DNA of 63,548 bases from Streptomyces acidicola (GCF_009377235.1 NZ_VMNX01000019.1:1-63548); one strand, 5' to 3'; positions 25,708-34,612 are shown, counted from the first letter of the stretch. Program-made: numbers and translations. Notes: generated by a model from the letters alone, not told the origin.

Positions 25708-26634
25708 TCAGTACTCCAGCCGCTCGCGCCGGCCCAGCCGCATCACGATGGCGGCGAAGGCCAGCGTGACGACGAGCAGGGCGACGCCGATGGTGGTGGC
25801 GTAGGCGGCCTGACCGTCACGGAACGCCTTCTGGTACACGTAGAGAACCATGACGGTGGTCGAGTAGTCGGGACCGCCGGGCCCGGTCGTCATGATTCCC
25901 ACGACCGCGAACGACTCGGCGCCGAGGGCGAGGATGCCCATGTAGACCCAGCCGGACTGCACGGTGTCCCACAGCAGCGGCAGGGTGATCCGGAAGAACG
26001 TGGTGATGCGGTTGGCCCCGTCCAGCAGCGCGGCCTCGTACAGGTCGGCGGGGATGGAGGCCATACCGGCCGAGAAGAGGACCACGAAGAAGCCGACCGT
26101 GGACCACACGAGCACCGCCATCACGCACCACAGCGCCAGGTTCGGGTCACCCAGCCACAGCGGCTGGACACTGTCCAGCCCGATCCCGCGCAGCAGGGAG
26201 TTGATCGCTCCGCTGTCCGGGTTGTACGCGAACTGGAACAGCAGGGCGACGATCGCGATCGAGAGCACCTGCGGGAAGAAGTAGACGATCTTGTAGAACG
26301 AGGAGCCGCGGACCCCGGAGACCACCGGTCCGCCCTTTCTCCGCCGTCCGCCGACATTGATCATGAAGGCGAAGAACAGCGCCAGACCGATCGTCACCAC
26401 CGGCAGCAGCAGCGCGAACAGCAGGCTGTGCTGCAACGACTTCCAGAAGATGTCGTCGTCGAGCATCCTGGAGTAGTTGTCGAAACCGACCATCTTGAAC
26501 TCGGGACTCAGACCGGTCCAGTCCGTGAACGAGTAGTAGATGGACTGGATGAACGGCCAGACGACGAAGAGCGCGTACAGCCCCAGGGGTACCGCGAGGA
26601 ACCCCACGATGAACCGGTACTTGCCGTGCTGCAT
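25708..26634 (-). CDS. ngcF: GlcNAc/chitobiose ABC transporter permease NgcF
   Basis: This 308-aa CUT1 permease pairs with NgcG. Spans include YRFIVGFLAVPLGLYALFVV near the N-terminus, and FTDWTGLSPEFKMVGFDNYS follows the first span as in MalF-like proteins. The EAA loop is YEAALLDGANRITTFFRITL. I take ATG 26634 (MQHGKYRF); a GTG two codons upstream at 26640 is possible, and both have only GG-rich, weak ribosome-binding sequence. A perfect 14-bp hairpin separates it from ngcE, so permease levels may be set below binding-protein levels. Confidence 0.88.
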   Translation of the reverse strand: MQHGKYRFIVGFLAVPLGLYALFVVWPFIQSIYYSFTDWTGLSPEFKMVGFDNYSRMLDDDIFWKSLQHSLLFALLLPVVTIGLALFFAFMINVGGRRRKGGPVVSGVRGSSFYKIVYFFPQVLSIAIVALLFQFAYNPDSGAINSLLRGIGLDSVQPLWLGDPNLALWCVMAVLVWSTVGFFVVLFSAGMASIPADLYEAALLDGANRITTFFRITLPLLWDTVQSGWVYMGILALGAESFAVVGIMTTGPGGPDYSTTVMVLYVYQKAFRDGQAAYATTIGVALLVVTLAFAAIVMRLGRRERLEY

Positions 26635-26669
26635 TACCACCGACCCCGATCTGCGCGCGGAAGCCGTCG

Positions 26670-26703
26670 GGGTGTGCCCGGCGCACGCACGCCGGGCACA
26701 CCC
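26670..26703 (-). terminator. Intercistronic hairpin between ngcE and ngcF
   Basis: GGGTGTGCCCGGCG (26670-26683) and CGCCGGGCACACCC (26690-26703) form a perfect 14-bp stem with a 6-nt loop, starting 13 bp after the ngcE stop. Its position matches the hairpins after xylF and suggests differential expression within the operon. Confidence 0.75.
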
Positions 26704-26716
26704 TGGTGACGCATCC

Positions 26717-28168
26717 TCACTGGTGCTTGTAGTGCTTGATCGACGTGTCCTTGGCGGCCGCGTCGGCGAAGCCCTGGATCTTCTTGATGGCCTCGGCCGG
26801 GGTCATACGGCCGGCCATCATCTCGCCAAGACCGGACACACCGATCTGCTCCTTCTGGAGCTTCACATACCAGTCCTGGATACGCGGGTTCACCACGTTG
26901 TCCCCGGCCTTCTCCAGGGCCGCCTGGCCCGACTCCAGGCCGGGGGTGAGGGTGATGCCGGTGGTGCCGCCGTTGTACGCGCTCAGCGACTTCACCTTGG
27001 AGGTGAAGTTCCTTGACGAGGCCTCACTGAGCATGATGCGCAGCTGCTCCATGCCGCCGGACGGGTTCTTCGCCTTGGCCGGGACGACGAAGGGCTCGGC
27101 GCCGGAGGCCCAGATGGTGCCGAACGGCATCTTGTCGGAGGAGTCAAGGCCGGTGGGCGCGTTGACGGCCAGGCCGAAGTCCTTCGGGATGACGTTCGCC
27201 GACTCGTTCTCCACCCAGGAGCCGTTCGGGAGGAACAGGGCCTTGCCCTGGGCCCAGGCGGTCTGCGACTGGATGTGGTCCAGGCCCGGGGTGCCCTTGA
27301 GGACGTAGCCCTTCTTGAAGAGCTCGTAGTAGGCCTCGAATGAGGCCTTGACCGCCGGGTGCTTCCAGGCGTTCGGCTCCAGGTTGTCGATGGCGTCGAG
27401 GACCTCGCGCCCACCGACCTTGGCGATCATCGGGTAGAGCGAGAAGGGGAGGTAATACGGGTACTTGCCCGCGTACGTCCAGCCCGCCATGCCCTTCTTC
27501 TTGGCCTTCTCGCAGACCGCGAGCATCTGGTCCCAGGTCTCGGGGTACTGCTCGTCGAGCGAGTCCAGGGCCTTCTGCGAGTACCAGACGCCGTACACCG
27601 TGTAGGCGTAGTACATGATCCAGACCGGGTCGCCGTCGAACTGGCCCATCTCCACGATGCCGGGGCGCAGGGTGTCGCGGACCTTCTTGTCCGGGTCGTC
27701 ATATGACGGGGCGTCCAGCAGCGGGGTGAGGTCGGCGAGCTGCTTCTTGCCGACGAGGACACCCATGTCCATCTGCTCGGCACCGGAGTTGTCGATGAGG
27801 TCGGGCGGGGTGCCCTGGTTGAACCGCGGCTGCAGCGTGGACTGGATCTTCTGGGTGGCGGAGAACTTGACCTTCGCCTTGGGGAAGCTCTTCTCATAGA
27901 GCTTCACGGCGTCCTGGCCGTACTCCTTGCCGAAGCCGCCGTCGAACAGGACGAACTCCATCTGCGTGGCGTCGTTGACGCCGAGCGGGTTCTTCGCGGT
28001 CTTCTCGCCCGCCTCGGCCTTCTCCTCGCCGCCGCCACCGCTGCTGGCACACGCGGAGAGGAAGCCCATCGTGGGGACGGAGATCAGGCCCAGCGCAGCG
28101 GAGCGCTTGATCAGATCACGGCGGCCGACACCCTCGGAGCCGTTGCTCCCGTCGGTAGTGGATCCCAT
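26717..28168 (-). CDS. ngcE: GlcNAc/chitobiose-binding lipoprotein NgcE
   Basis: This 483-aa extracellular binding protein is part of the NgcEFG importer. The N-terminus carries a twin-arginine motif (GRRDLIKRSAALG) followed by a hydrophobic stretch and the lipobox LSAC, so it is a Tat-exported lipoprotein. The mature region begins after a Gly/Glu-rich linker and includes ATQMEFVLFDGGFGKEYGQD and LPFSLYPMIAKVGGREVLDA. I chose ATG 28168 with AGGAC upstream; a TTG two codons earlier is unlikely. It opens the operon and has a candidate DasR box 188 bp upstream, which fits control by GlcNAc metabolism. Confidence 0.92.
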   Translation of the reverse strand: MGSTTDGSNGSEGVGRRDLIKRSAALGLISVPTMGFLSACASSGGGGEEKAEAGEKTAKNPLGVNDATQMEFVLFDGGFGKEYGQDAVKLYEKSFPKAKVKFSATQKIQSTLQPRFNQGTPPDLIDNSGAEQMDMGVLVGKKQLADLTPLLDAPSYDDPDKKVRDTLRPGIVEMGQFDGDPVWIMYYAYTVYGVWYSQKALDSLDEQYPETWDQMLAVCEKAKKKGMAGWTYAGKYPYYLPFSLYPMIAKVGGREVLDAIDNLEPNAWKHPAVKASFEAYYELFKKGYVLKGTPGLDHIQSQTAWAQGKALFLPNGSWVENESANVIPKDFGLAVNAPTGLDSSDKMPFGTIWASGAEPFVVPAKAKNPSGGMEQLRIMLSEASSRNFTSKVKSLSAYNGGTTGITLTPGLESGQAALEKAGDNVVNPRIQDWYVKLQKEQIGVSGLGEMMAGRMTPAEAIKKIQGFADAAAKDTSIKHYKHQ

Positions 28169-28355
28169 GCTCAAGTCCTCGCCTTCTCCAGGACTCAGGC
28201 GGTGAACCGGATCCTCCCGGCACCGCGGTCGGTTCGTGCTGGGGTCGTGCGTGAGGATTCAACAGGGGCGGGACGGCAGTCGGCGCGTGTGACACGGTCC
28301 GCGGCCACCCGTAATTCCCCCCGGGTCGTGCCTGTCCACAGCGATGCGGACGCCG

Positions 28356-28371
28356 ACAGGTATAGTCCACT
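28356..28371. promoter_or_regulatory. Candidate DasR-responsive element (dre) upstream of ngcE
   Basis: ACAGGTATAGTCCACT reads AGTGGACTATACCTGT on the ngcE strand, matching 12 of 16 positions of the dre consensus as I recall it (AGTGGTCTAGACCACT). DasR is a GntR-family repressor released by amino-sugar phosphates. It lies 188 bp upstream of ngcE and 293 bp upstream of the divergent GH92 gene. The 495-bp gap 28169-28663 otherwise holds only the two operators listed next. Confidence 0.6.
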
Positions 28372-28607
28372 TCCCGTCAGCGGAGCAAGATCGAACGCAA
28401 GTTTGGCCTGTGGTCTTTTCCGAGTTGAGACCTCGCGGAAATATGACACCGCTGTGAGCTTCCCAAGCGAAGATCCACACTACTTCGCCCCGGTTCGGCG
28501 TGACTTCTGCGGCGCGAAACCAGCCACAGAAAGCCCGGTTGGCACGCCCGACACCCTTGACATCACCCACCACCTGAACCCCTACTAGTGGCTTGCGCAG
28601 CGAAGTT

Positions 28608-28642
28608 GACAACGTTGTCCATTTCTGATCGGTTCCGATCAG
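28608..28642. promoter_or_regulatory. Tandem palindromes in the promoter of the first GH92 gene
   Basis: GACAACGTTGTC (28608-28619) is a perfect 12-bp palindrome with the central CG typical of LacI-family operators and overlaps a TTGACA -35-like hexamer. CTGATCGG-TT-CCGATCAG (28625-28642) is a second dyad with 8-bp arms. Both lie within 56 bp of the GH92 start, so two regulators may act here. Confidence 0.5.
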
Positions 28643-28663
28643 GCGCAGGGAGGGTGCGCGCGC

Positions 28664-31600
28664 ATGCGGCACAGATGGGGATCCACGGCGGTGCTCGGCG
28701 CCGCCGCCTTCGCTCTCGTGGCGGCCTCGCAAGGGGTGGCCGTGGCACTGCCGGTCACGGCGGCGGCCGCGGACCGGGAGTTCCACTCGTCGTTCGAATC
28801 AGATGATCCGTCACCGGACTGGCTCAATACCGTCGACACCGCACCGGACGGCACCAAGAGGGCGTCCGGCGTCGACGGCGGCTACAGCAGCGGCATCCCG
28901 GGCAATGTGACCGACCATGTCACGGAGGTCCGGGCGAGCGGTGAGTACGCGGGCGCGGGCGAGGTGAAGGAGAACCTCGTCGACAGCGAACCGAGCACCA
29001 AGTGGCTGACCTTCGCGCCCACCGGCTGGGTGGAGTTCGACCTCGACGCCCCGGTGAAGGTCGTGACGTACGCGCTGACGTCGGCCAACGACCACGCCGA
29101 ACGGGACCCGAAGGACTGGACGCTGAAGGCCTCGGCGGACGGCGAGGACTGGAAGACACTCGACACCCGCTCGGGCGAGTCCTTCTCCGAGCGGTTCCGG
29201 ACGAAGACGTACGACGTCGACGGCACCCCCGCCGAGTACCGGCACTTCCGGCTGGAGATCACCAGCAACAACGGCGCCGCCGACGCCACCCAGCTGGCCG
29301 ATGTCCAGTTCTCGACGGGTGGCACCGGTGATCCCGTCCCCCAGGACATGCTCTCGCTGGTCGACCGCGGCCCCAGCGGCTCCCCCACCGCCAAGGCGGG
29401 CGCGGGCTTCACCGGCAAGCGGGCGCTGCGGTACGCGGGCCGGCACACGGTGAACGGCCGGGCGTACTCGTACAACAAGGTCTTCGACGTGAACGTGGCC
29501 GTCGGCCGGAACACCGAGCTGGCGTACCGGATCTTCCCGTCCATGGCGGACGGCGACCGTGACTACGACTCCACGAACGTGTCCGTGGACCTCGCCTTCA
29601 CGGACGGCACCCACCTGAGCGAGCTGAACGCCACCGACCAGCACGGCTTCGCGCTCACACCGCGCGGGCAGGGCGAGTCCAAGGTGCTGTACGTCAACCA
29701 GTGGAACAACGTCCGCTCGTCGATCGGCTCGGTCGCGGCCGGCAAGACGGTGGACCGGATCCTGGTGGCGTACGACTCGCCGAAGGGCACGGCGAAGTTC
29801 CGCGGCTGGCTCGACGACGTGGCCCTGCGCGCCGCCGCCCCCGAGAAGCCGAAGGCCCACCTGTCGGACTACGCGCTGACGACCCGCGGCACGAACTCCA
29901 GCGGCGGCTTCTCCCGCGGCAACACCTTCCCCGCGACGGCCGTGCCCCATGGCTTCAACTTCTGGACGCCGGTCACCAACGCGGGCTCCTTGAGCTGGCT
30001 GTACGACTACGCACGCGCGAACAACGACGACAACCTGCCCACCATCCAGGCGTTCAGCGCGAGCCACGAGCCGAGCCCCTGGATGGGTGACCGGCAGACC
30101 TTCCAGGTGATGCCGTCGGCCGCGTCGGGCACCCCGGACACCGGCCGGGCGGCCCGGGCGCTGGCCTTCCGGCACGAGAACGAGACGGCGCGGCCGTACT
30201 ACTACGGCGTCCGCTTCGAGAACGGCCTCAAGGCCGAGATGGCGCCCACCGACCACGCGGCGGCAATGCGCTTCACCTACCCCGGCGACGACGCGAGCGT
30301 GCTCTTCGACAACGTCACCGACGAGGCCGGCCTGACCCTCGACAAGGAGAACGGGATCGTCACCGGCTACTCGGACGTGAAGTCCGGACTGTCGACGGGC
30401 GCGACCCGCCTCTTCGTGTACGGAGTCTTCGACGCACCGGTGACGGAGGGGACCTCGTCCGGGGTGAAGGGCTACCTCCGCTTCGCCCCGGGCGCCGACC
30501 GCACGGTCACCCTGCGCCTCGCCACCTCGCTCATCAGCGTCGACCAGGCGAAGGACAACCTGCGCCAGGAGATCCCGGACGGCACGTCCTTCGAGACCGT
30601 GAAGACGCGGGCACAGCGCCAGTGGGACAGGATCCTCGGCAAGGTCGAGGTGGAGGGCGCCACACCGGACCAGCTGACGACGCTGTACTCCAGCCTCTAC
30701 CGGCTGTACCTGTACCCCAACTCGGGCTTCGAGAAGGTGGACGGTAAGGACAAGTACGCGTCCCCGTTCTCGCCCATGCCCGGCCCGGACACGCCGACCC
30801 ACACGGGCGCGAAGATCGTGGACGGCAAGGTGTACGTCAACAACGGCTTCTGGGACACGTACCGCACGACCTGGCCGGCGTACTCGTTCCTCACGCCCTC
30901 TCAGGCGGGCGAAATGGTCGACGGCTTCGTGCAGCAGTACAAGGACGGCGGCTGGACCTCGCGCTGGTCCTCCCCCGGCTATGCGGACCTGATGACGGGC
31001 ACCTCGTCGGACGTGGCGTTCGCGGACGCGTATGTGAAGGGGGTCGGCTTCGACGCGAAGGCGGCCTACGACGCGGCAGTGAAGAACGCGACGGTCGTCC
31101 CGCCGTCCTCGGGCGTGGGCCGCAAGGGGATGACCACGTCCCCCTTCCTCGGCTACACGAGCACCGAGACCCACGAGGGCCTGTCGTGGGCGCTGGAGGG
31201 CTACCTCAACGACTACGGCATCGCGCGGATGGGCGAGGCCCTGTACAAGAAGACGGGCGAGAAGCGCTACAAGGAGGAGTCCGCGTACTTCCTCAACCGT
31301 GCGCAGGACTACGTGAACCTGTACGACGACAAGGCGGGCTTCTTCCAGGGCCGGAACGCCAAGGGTGACTGGCGGGTCGAGTCCTCCAAGTACGACCCGC
31401 GCGTGTGGGGCTACGACTACACGGAGACCAACGGCTGGGGCTACGCCTTCACCGCTCCCCAGGACAGCCGGGGCCTGGCCAACCTGTACGGCGGCCGGAA
31501 GGGACTGGCCGAGAAGCTGGACGAGTACTTGGCCACTCCGGAGACGGCCTCCCCCGAGTTCAAGGGCTCCTACTCCGGGGTCATCCACGAGATGACGGAG

Positions 31601-32461
31601 GCGCGGGACGTCCGGATGGGCATGTACGGGCACTCCAATCAGGTGGCCCACCACGCGCTCTACATGTACGACGCGGCGGGCCAGCCGTGGAAGGCGCAGA
31701 AGAACGTCCGCGAGGTCCTCTCCCGCCTGTACACCGGCAGCGAGATCGGCCAGGGCTACCACGGCGACGAGGACAACGGCGAGCAGTCGGCCTGGTACCT
31801 CTTCTCCGCGCTCGGCTTCTACCCGCTGGTCATGGGCAGCGGCGAGTACGCCATCGGCTCCCCGCTGTTCACCAAGGCGACGGTCCACCTGGAGAACGGC
31901 AGGGACCTGGTGGTCAAGGCCCCGAAGAACAGCGCGAAGAACGTCTACGTCCAGGGCCTGAAGGTCAACGGCAAGGCGTGGAAGACGACATCGCTCCCCC
32001 ACGAGCTGATCGCGAAGGGCGGCACCCTGGAGTTCGACATGGGCCCCAAGCCGTCCTCGTGGGGCACGGGCGAGAACGCGGCGCCCGTCTCGATCACGCA
32101 GGACGACGCGGTGCCGTCACCGCGCTCGGACGTGACGAAGGGCGAGGGAGCGCTGTTCGACAACACCTCGGCGACGGACGCGAGCGTCACGTCCCTGGAC
32201 CTGCCCGTCGCCGAGCGCACCAAGGCCGTTCAGTACACGCTGACGTCGTCCACGGACCGCTCGAAGGCACCGACCGGATGGGTGCTCCAGGGGTCGGCTG
32301 ACGGCACCACCTGGAAGACCCTCGACGAGCGGTCCGACGAGTCCTTCACCTGGGACAGGCAGACACGCGTCTTCTCGGTCGCGTCGCCGGGTGCGTACAC
32401 CCAGTACCGCCTTGTTCTCTCCGGCGAGTCGACCTTGGCGGAGGTGGAGTTGCTGGCCTGA
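28664..32461 (+). CDS. Secreted GH92 alpha-1,2-mannosidase with discoidin/CBM32 domains
   Basis: This 1265-aa exported enzyme starts with a Sec signal peptide (hydrophobic VLGAAAFALVAASQGVAVAL). Residues about 75-215 form an F5/8-type (CBM32) carbohydrate-binding domain, with EPSTKWLTFAPTGWVEFDL. A second such domain lies at about 1135-1265. The GH92 catalytic region at about 400-1120 has YVNNGFWDTYRTTWPAYSFL, VRMGMYGHSNQVAHHALYMY and the acid-bearing YHGDEDNGEQSAWYLFSALG. Family enzymes are calcium-dependent exo-mannosidases acting on N-glycans or yeast mannan. ATG 28664 follows GGGAGGG. It is divergent from ngcEFG and followed by a strong terminator. Confidence 0.94.
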   Translation: MRHRWGSTAVLGAAAFALVAASQGVAVALPVTAAAADREFHSSFESDDPSPDWLNTVDTAPDGTKRASGVDGGYSSGIPGNVTDHVTEVRASGEYAGAGEVKENLVDSEPSTKWLTFAPTGWVEFDLDAPVKVVTYALTSANDHAERDPKDWTLKASADGEDWKTLDTRSGESFSERFRTKTYDVDGTPAEYRHFRLEITSNNGAADATQLADVQFSTGGTGDPVPQDMLSLVDRGPSGSPTAKAGAGFTGKRALRYAGRHTVNGRAYSYNKVFDVNVAVGRNTELAYRIFPSMADGDRDYDSTNVSVDLAFTDGTHLSELNATDQHGFALTPRGQGESKVLYVNQWNNVRSSIGSVAAGKTVDRILVAYDSPKGTAKFRGWLDDVALRAAAPEKPKAHLSDYALTTRGTNSSGGFSRGNTFPATAVPHGFNFWTPVTNAGSLSWLYDYARANNDDNLPTIQAFSASHEPSPWMGDRQTFQVMPSAASGTPDTGRAARALAFRHENETARPYYYGVRFENGLKAEMAPTDHAAAMRFTYPGDDASVLFDNVTDEAGLTLDKENGIVTGYSDVKSGLSTGATRLFVYGVFDAPVTEGTSSGVKGYLRFAPGADRTVTLRLATSLISVDQAKDNLRQEIPDGTSFETVKTRAQRQWDRILGKVEVEGATPDQLTTLYSSLYRLYLYPNSGFEKVDGKDKYASPFSPMPGPDTPTHTGAKIVDGKVYVNNGFWDTYRTTWPAYSFLTPSQAGEMVDGFVQQYKDGGWTSRWSSPGYADLMTGTSSDVAFADAYVKGVGFDAKAAYDAAVKNATVVPPSSGVGRKGMTTSPFLGYTSTETHEGLSWALEGYLNDYGIARMGEALYKKTGEKRYKEESAYFLNRAQDYVNLYDDKAGFFQGRNAKGDWRVESSKYDPRVWGYDYTETNGWGYAFTAPQDSRGLANLYGGRKGLAEKLDEYLATPETASPEFKGSYSGVIHEMTEARDVRMGMYGHSNQVAHHALYMYDAAGQPWKAQKNVREVLSRLYTGSEIGQGYHGDEDNGEQSAWYLFSALGFYPLVMGSGEYAIGSPLFTKATVHLENGRDLVVKAPKNSAKNVYVQGLKVNGKAWKTTSLPHELIAKGGTLEFDMGPKPSSWGTGENAAPVSITQDDAVPSPRSDVTKGEGALFDNTSATDASVTSLDLPVAERTKAVQYTLTSSTDRSKAPTGWVLQGSADGTTWKTLDERSDESFTWDRQTRVFSVASPGAYTQYRLVLSGESTLAEVELLA

Positions 32462-32484
32462 ACCGGGTTCCCCCATTGAGGGAG

Positions 32485-32516
32485 AGGCGGGCGCGGAGGG
32501 ATCTCCGCGCCCGCCT
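32485..32516 (+). terminator. Terminator after first GH92 gene
   Basis: AGGCGGGCGCGGAG (32485-32498) and CTCCGCGCCCGCCT (32503-32516) form a perfect 14-bp stem with a GGAT loop, 23 nt after the stop. Confidence 0.8.
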
Positions 32517-32623
32517 TGCACTGTCAATGGCGTGCCGTGGTCTCGTCACTTCGCGTGGTGACACCTTCGTACCCGGGAGCACGACGCACCACGGCGTGCA
32601 CACTGGCGCCCATGGGAGCAGCG

Positions 32624-33226
32624 ATGACCACACCCGAGCCGGCACCGGCCACCGAGGACACCTGGTTTTCCCCGCCGGCAGACGGCTGGACCTTCGACCA
32701 GGTCAAGCACTTGGAGCTGCCCTTCGACTGGGAACTTGTGGACGGAGTGATCGCGGCTCGCGGGCAGACCAAGGTGTGGCACAACCACGTGCGGGACGGG
32801 CTGAGGCATGCCCTGGAGGCCGCCCGAAGCGAGCCGCACGCGGTGGTGGCCCAGCAGTGCGTCATGGTGGACGACCGCAACGTCCCCAAGCCCGATGTGA
32901 TCGTCTTCGACCCCCGGAAGCTGAACTTCTTCGAGCTTGAGTGCGTCCCCGCAGAAAAGCTCGCCCTCGTCGTCGAGGTCGTCTCCCCCGGCTCCCGTCA
33001 GCACGACCGAGTACGCAAGCCCGCACTCTTCGCTGCGAACAAGGTCCCCTGCTACTGGCGCGTCGAACTCGACCGGGACCGCCGGCTCGCGGTGCACGAG
33101 TACTGGCTCAACGTGGACACGCGCTCATACGTCTCCGCTCCCATGCACCCGGTGCACCACGGCAAGCTCATCACCGAGATGCCGTTCCCGGTCGAGATCG
33201 ACCTCGACGGGCTCGTCGGATTCTGA
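32624..33226 (+). CDS. Uma2-family (DUF820, PD-(D/E)XK-like) protein
   Basis: This 200-aa protein has the Uma2/DUF820 restriction-endonuclease-like fold. Motifs are WELVDGVIAARGQTKVWHNHV, the metal-site region VPKPDVIVFDP (first carboxylate) and LALVVEVVSPGSRQHDR (the E-V-V-S-P-x-S signature). The ATG at 32624 has GGGAG five bases upstream; the ATG at 32612 overlaps that Shine-Dalgarno. Family members are numerous in Streptomyces and cyanobacteria, and their substrates are unknown. It is a singleton between two terminators and shows no partner that hints at its role. Confidence 0.85.
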   Translation: MTTPEPAPATEDTWFSPPADGWTFDQVKHLELPFDWELVDGVIAARGQTKVWHNHVRDGLRHALEAARSEPHAVVAQQCVMVDDRNVPKPDVIVFDPRKLNFFELECVPAEKLALVVEVVSPGSRQHDRVRKPALFAANKVPCYWRVELDRDRRLAVHEYWLNVDTRSYVSAPMHPVHHGKLITEMPFPVEIDLDGLVGF

Positions 33227-33245
33227 CCCCGCAACTCATTCGCCA

Positions 33246-33273
33246 AGGGCCGCACCCGCTCGGGTGCGGCCCT
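33246..33273 (+). terminator. Terminator after the Uma2-family gene
   Basis: AGGGCCGCACCC (33246-33257) pairs perfectly with GGGTGCGGCCCT (33262-33273) across a 4-nt loop, 19 nt after the stop. Confidence 0.8.
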
Positions 33274-33330
33274 CGTGCGTCAGGCGTTTACAAGCGGACC
33301 GCTCGGCGCTAGCGTCCGAAGCAGGTGCGG

Positions 33331-33383
33331 TGGGAGCGCTCCCATATGCGGTGGACCGGAACCCATCCCATGGAGCGCTCCCA
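33331..33383. promoter_or_regulatory. Two CebR-type operators upstream of the LPMO gene
   Basis: TGGGAGCGCTCCCA (33331-33344) is the exact 14-bp box bound by CebR, the cello-oligosaccharide-responsive LacI regulator. A second site at 33370-33383 (ATGGAGCGCTCCCA) matches 12 of 14. The pair lies about 100-150 bp upstream of the LPMO start, which predicts induction by cellobiose/cellotriose. Confidence 0.85.
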
Positions 33384-33483
33384 CCTCCCGCACGCAGGGG
33401 CACCGCACGCACCCGGCACCCCTGCGCGCACCCGACGCACACACGCACGTTCCTCATGGCTGTACACCGAAGGAGCGTTTGTC

Positions 33484-34557
33484 ATGCACACGTTAACCCT
33501 ACGATCGATGCTCCCCAAACGCCACAGAGCCCTCCTCCTGGTCCTGCTCGCCCTCGTCACCACGATCCCGGCGCTCGGCCTGGTCATGACGGCCGGCAGC
33601 GGCAAGGCGGAGGCCCACGGCACTCCCATGAAACCGGGCAGCCGCACCTTCCTGTGCTGGCAGGACGGGCTGACCGACACCGGTGAGATCAAACCGGTCA
33701 ACCCGGCCTGCAAGGCGGCCCAGCAGGTCAGCGGCACCACGCCGTTCTACAACTGGTTCTCCGTGCTCCGCTCGGACGGCGCCGGCCGCACCCGCGGCTT
33801 CGTCCCCGACGGGGAACTGTGCAGCGGCGGCAACCCCAACTTCACCGGGTTCAACACGCCCAGCAAGGACTGGCCCCTGACCCACCTCACCTCGGGCGCG
33901 ACCGTCGACTTCTCGTACAACGCGTGGGCGGCGCACCCCGGTTGGTTCTACGTCTACATCACCAAGGACGGCTACGACCCGACGAAGACGCTCACCTGGA
34001 ACGACATGGAGGAGCAGCCGTTCCTGACCGTCGACCACCCGCCGCTGAACGGCAGCCCGGGCACGGTCGAGGCCAACTACTCGTGGCGGGGCAAGCTCCC
34101 GGACAACAAGTCGGGCCGCCACATCGTCTACGTGGTCTGGCAGCGCTCCGACAGCCAGGAGACCTTCTACTCCTGCTCGGACGTCGTCTTCGACGGCGGC
34201 AACGGCGAGGTGACCGGCATCAAGGAGCCGGGCAACCCCACCGACCCCGTACCGGGCCAGTGCTCGGCGACCCGCCGCACGACGGGCACCTGGAACGGCG
34301 GCTACCAGTCCGAGGTGACCGTCGAGAACACCGGGAACGTGCCGATGCTGGGCTGGATGGTCGACTGGACGCTGCCGGGCGGGCAGTCGGTCAGAAGCCT
34401 GTGGAGCGGCAACGCCACCTACAGCGGGCAGAACGTGATGGTCCACAACGTCGACTGGAACGGGTCGCTGGATCCCGGCGAGAGCACGACGTTCGGGTAC
34501 GTGGTGGACGGCTCGGGAGGTGATGCGGCCACGAGCCTGGCCTGCCGGGTCGGCTGA
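33484..34557 (+). CDS. Secreted AA10 lytic polysaccharide monooxygenase with CBM2
   Basis: This copper enzyme oxidatively cleaves crystalline cellulose or chitin. The 357-aa precursor has a signal peptide cleaved before His45 in KAEAHGTPMKPGSRT. His45 would be the N-terminal copper ligand, and His151 in NAWAAHPGWFYVYIT the second histidine-brace ligand. The AA10 domain is about residues 45-240. A CBM2 cellulose-binding module with NGGYQSEVTVENTG and VDWTLPGGQSV occupies 250-357. The pattern resembles C1-oxidising cellulose-active AA10 enzymes. Codon 4 is TTA (33493-33495), so translation should need the bldA tRNA. Two CebR boxes lie upstream. ATG 33484 follows AAGGAG. Confidence 0.93.
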   Translation: MHTLTLRSMLPKRHRALLLVLLALVTTIPALGLVMTAGSGKAEAHGTPMKPGSRTFLCWQDGLTDTGEIKPVNPACKAAQQVSGTTPFYNWFSVLRSDGAGRTRGFVPDGELCSGGNPNFTGFNTPSKDWPLTHLTSGATVDFSYNAWAAHPGWFYVYITKDGYDPTKTLTWNDMEEQPFLTVDHPPLNGSPGTVEANYSWRGKLPDNKSGRHIVYVVWQRSDSQETFYSCSDVVFDGGNGEVTGIKEPGNPTDPVPGQCSATRRTTGTWNGGYQSEVTVENTGNVPMLGWMVDWTLPGGQSVRSLWSGNATYSGQNVMVHNVDWNGSLDPGESTTFGYVVDGSGGDAATSLACRVG

Positions 34558-34579
34558 GCGGCCACCGCGGCCGGTACGC

Positions 34580-34612
34580 GAGCCGGTCGCGTGAGCCGGT
34601 CGCGTGAGCCGG
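34580..34612. repeat. Short 13-bp tandem repeat between LPMO and GH92 genes
   Basis: The unit GAGCCGGTCGCGT is repeated exactly at 34580-34592 and 34593-34605, followed by a partial third copy. It lies in the 257-bp gap after the LPMO stop. No function is evident. Confidence 0.65.

Noticed and set aside
24694..26709. 671-aa plus-strand frame opposite ngcF and ngcG
   Set aside because: Composed of His/Glu/Arg/Gln-rich antisense of membrane-protein codons; the minus-strand permeases are clear.
28811..32002. 1063-aa open frame opposite the first GH92 gene
   Set aside because: Mirror frame of a strongly conserved secreted enzyme; no motif, and biased composition typical of third-position GC shadows.
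34580..34612. 13-bp tandem repeats as an iteron origin or attachment site
   Set aside because: Only two exact copies, very GC-rich, with no replication or integrase gene nearby.
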